The notes under the pieces: generated by a model
The model's input: the letters and a program-made list of their open reading frames with translations, nothing else
The model's database searches: none
Told to the model about the DNA's origin: nothing
Program-made: the position numbers and the translations under genes
Shown: positions 12,632 through 12,715 of the stretch, piece by piece
How the letters are laid out: every line of letters starts with the position of its first letter
Position numbering within the stretch: the first letter of the stretch is position 1
Source of the DNA: an uncultured Clostridia bacterium
GTDB lineage: Bacteria > Bacillota > Clostridia > TANB77 > CAG-508
Assembly (NCBI GenBank): GCA_947625075.1
Contig: CANQMY010000018.1
Location: 1-12,715 of the forward strand
Direction: 5' to 3'
DNA: 12,715 nucleotides

Positions 12632-12715
12632 TCAATGCCTTTGCATATCTAAAAACTTACTTCTAAATTCATTCATAAATTCTTCCAGTTTTTCTGCTGT
12701 CCTTTTATAATTTGG
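12632..12715 (-). CDS. C-terminal end of an unidentified gene (cut by window)
   Basis: The last 27 codons and TGA stop of a minus-strand gene whose start lies beyond the window. It reads PNYKRTAEKLEEFMNEF, then RSKFLDMQRH, a charged amphipathic helix. The terminator at 12536-12563 sits at the right distance behind it, which supports a real gene end. Too short to assign a family. Confidence 0.45.
   Translation of the reverse strand, partial: PNYKRTAEKLEEFMNEFRSKFLDMQRH

Noticed and set aside
12477..12710. A 77-codon plus-strand frame
   Set aside because: It runs through a perfect terminator hairpin and a promoter, has no ribosome binding site and opposes the minus-strand gene end; chance is likely.
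1..12715. CRISPR array, tRNA, rRNA, transposon ends or integrase
   Set aside because: No regularly spaced repeats, cloverleaf sequence, transposase motifs or insertion-sequence inverted ends were seen on either strand.

Overview
The window is very A+T-rich, roughly three quarters by eye. Strong AAAGGAGG-type ribosome binding sites, sigma-A-like promoters, a sortase-type cell-wall anchor signal and a YolD / Y-family polymerase pair point to a low-GC Gram-positive, most likely a clostridium-like Firmicute. TGA acts as a stop, TGG encodes Trp, and Arg is mostly AGA. All genes are on the minus strand except one, a predicted restriction endonuclease.

Layout, left to right. (1) 115-2869: a membrane-anchored flavodoxin, then a secreted Ig-like (BIG2) surface protein ending in an IPQTG sorting signal, with a good terminator between them (861-913). 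(2) 3005-4594: a CbbX/SpoVK-type AAA+ ATPase whose N-terminal half looks like a second, degenerate AAA+ domain. (3) 4910-7962: a WYL-domain regulator, a YolD-like gene split by a frameshift, and a UvrX/YqjW-like Y-family DNA polymerase. Transcription runs polymerase, yolD, WYL gene. The polymerase has its own promoter overlapped by an inverted repeat, and a second strong promoter for the WYL gene begins in the yolD stop codon. This is a translesion-synthesis module with a possible damage- or defence-type regulator. (4) 8123-8780: a membrane-anchored extracytoplasmic protein with a LolA-like look and a frameshift near its 3' end.

(5) 8963-12470 is an accessory, defence-type segment. A plus-strand PD-(D/E)XK protein converges on an Eco57I/TaqI-type N6-adenine methyltransferase. 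Their stop codons are one base apart, inside a single perfect 12-bp hairpin that can terminate both. Upstream of the methyltransferase on the minus strand are a frameshifted remnant resembling the N-terminal region of McrB-type restriction ATPases and a short winged-helix fragment. (6) 12490-12715: a promoter, a perfect bidirectional terminator, a short duplicated promoter/leader sequence, and the last 27 codons of an unidentified gene cut by the window edge.

Most large genes are intact. At least three small or degenerate genes carry single-base indels, and in three cases removing one C restores the expected reading. They may be real mutations or systematic sequencing errors. I found no CRISPR array, rRNA, tRNA, transposase or riboswitch. 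No stretch longer than 300 bases lacks a gene; bases 1-114 show only A/T-rich sequence with a weak TTAAGT/ACTTAA hairpin at 59-77 and no usable U-tract. The clearest system-level content is a mobile-looking restriction-modification island beside a translesion polymerase operon, not an obviously new system.
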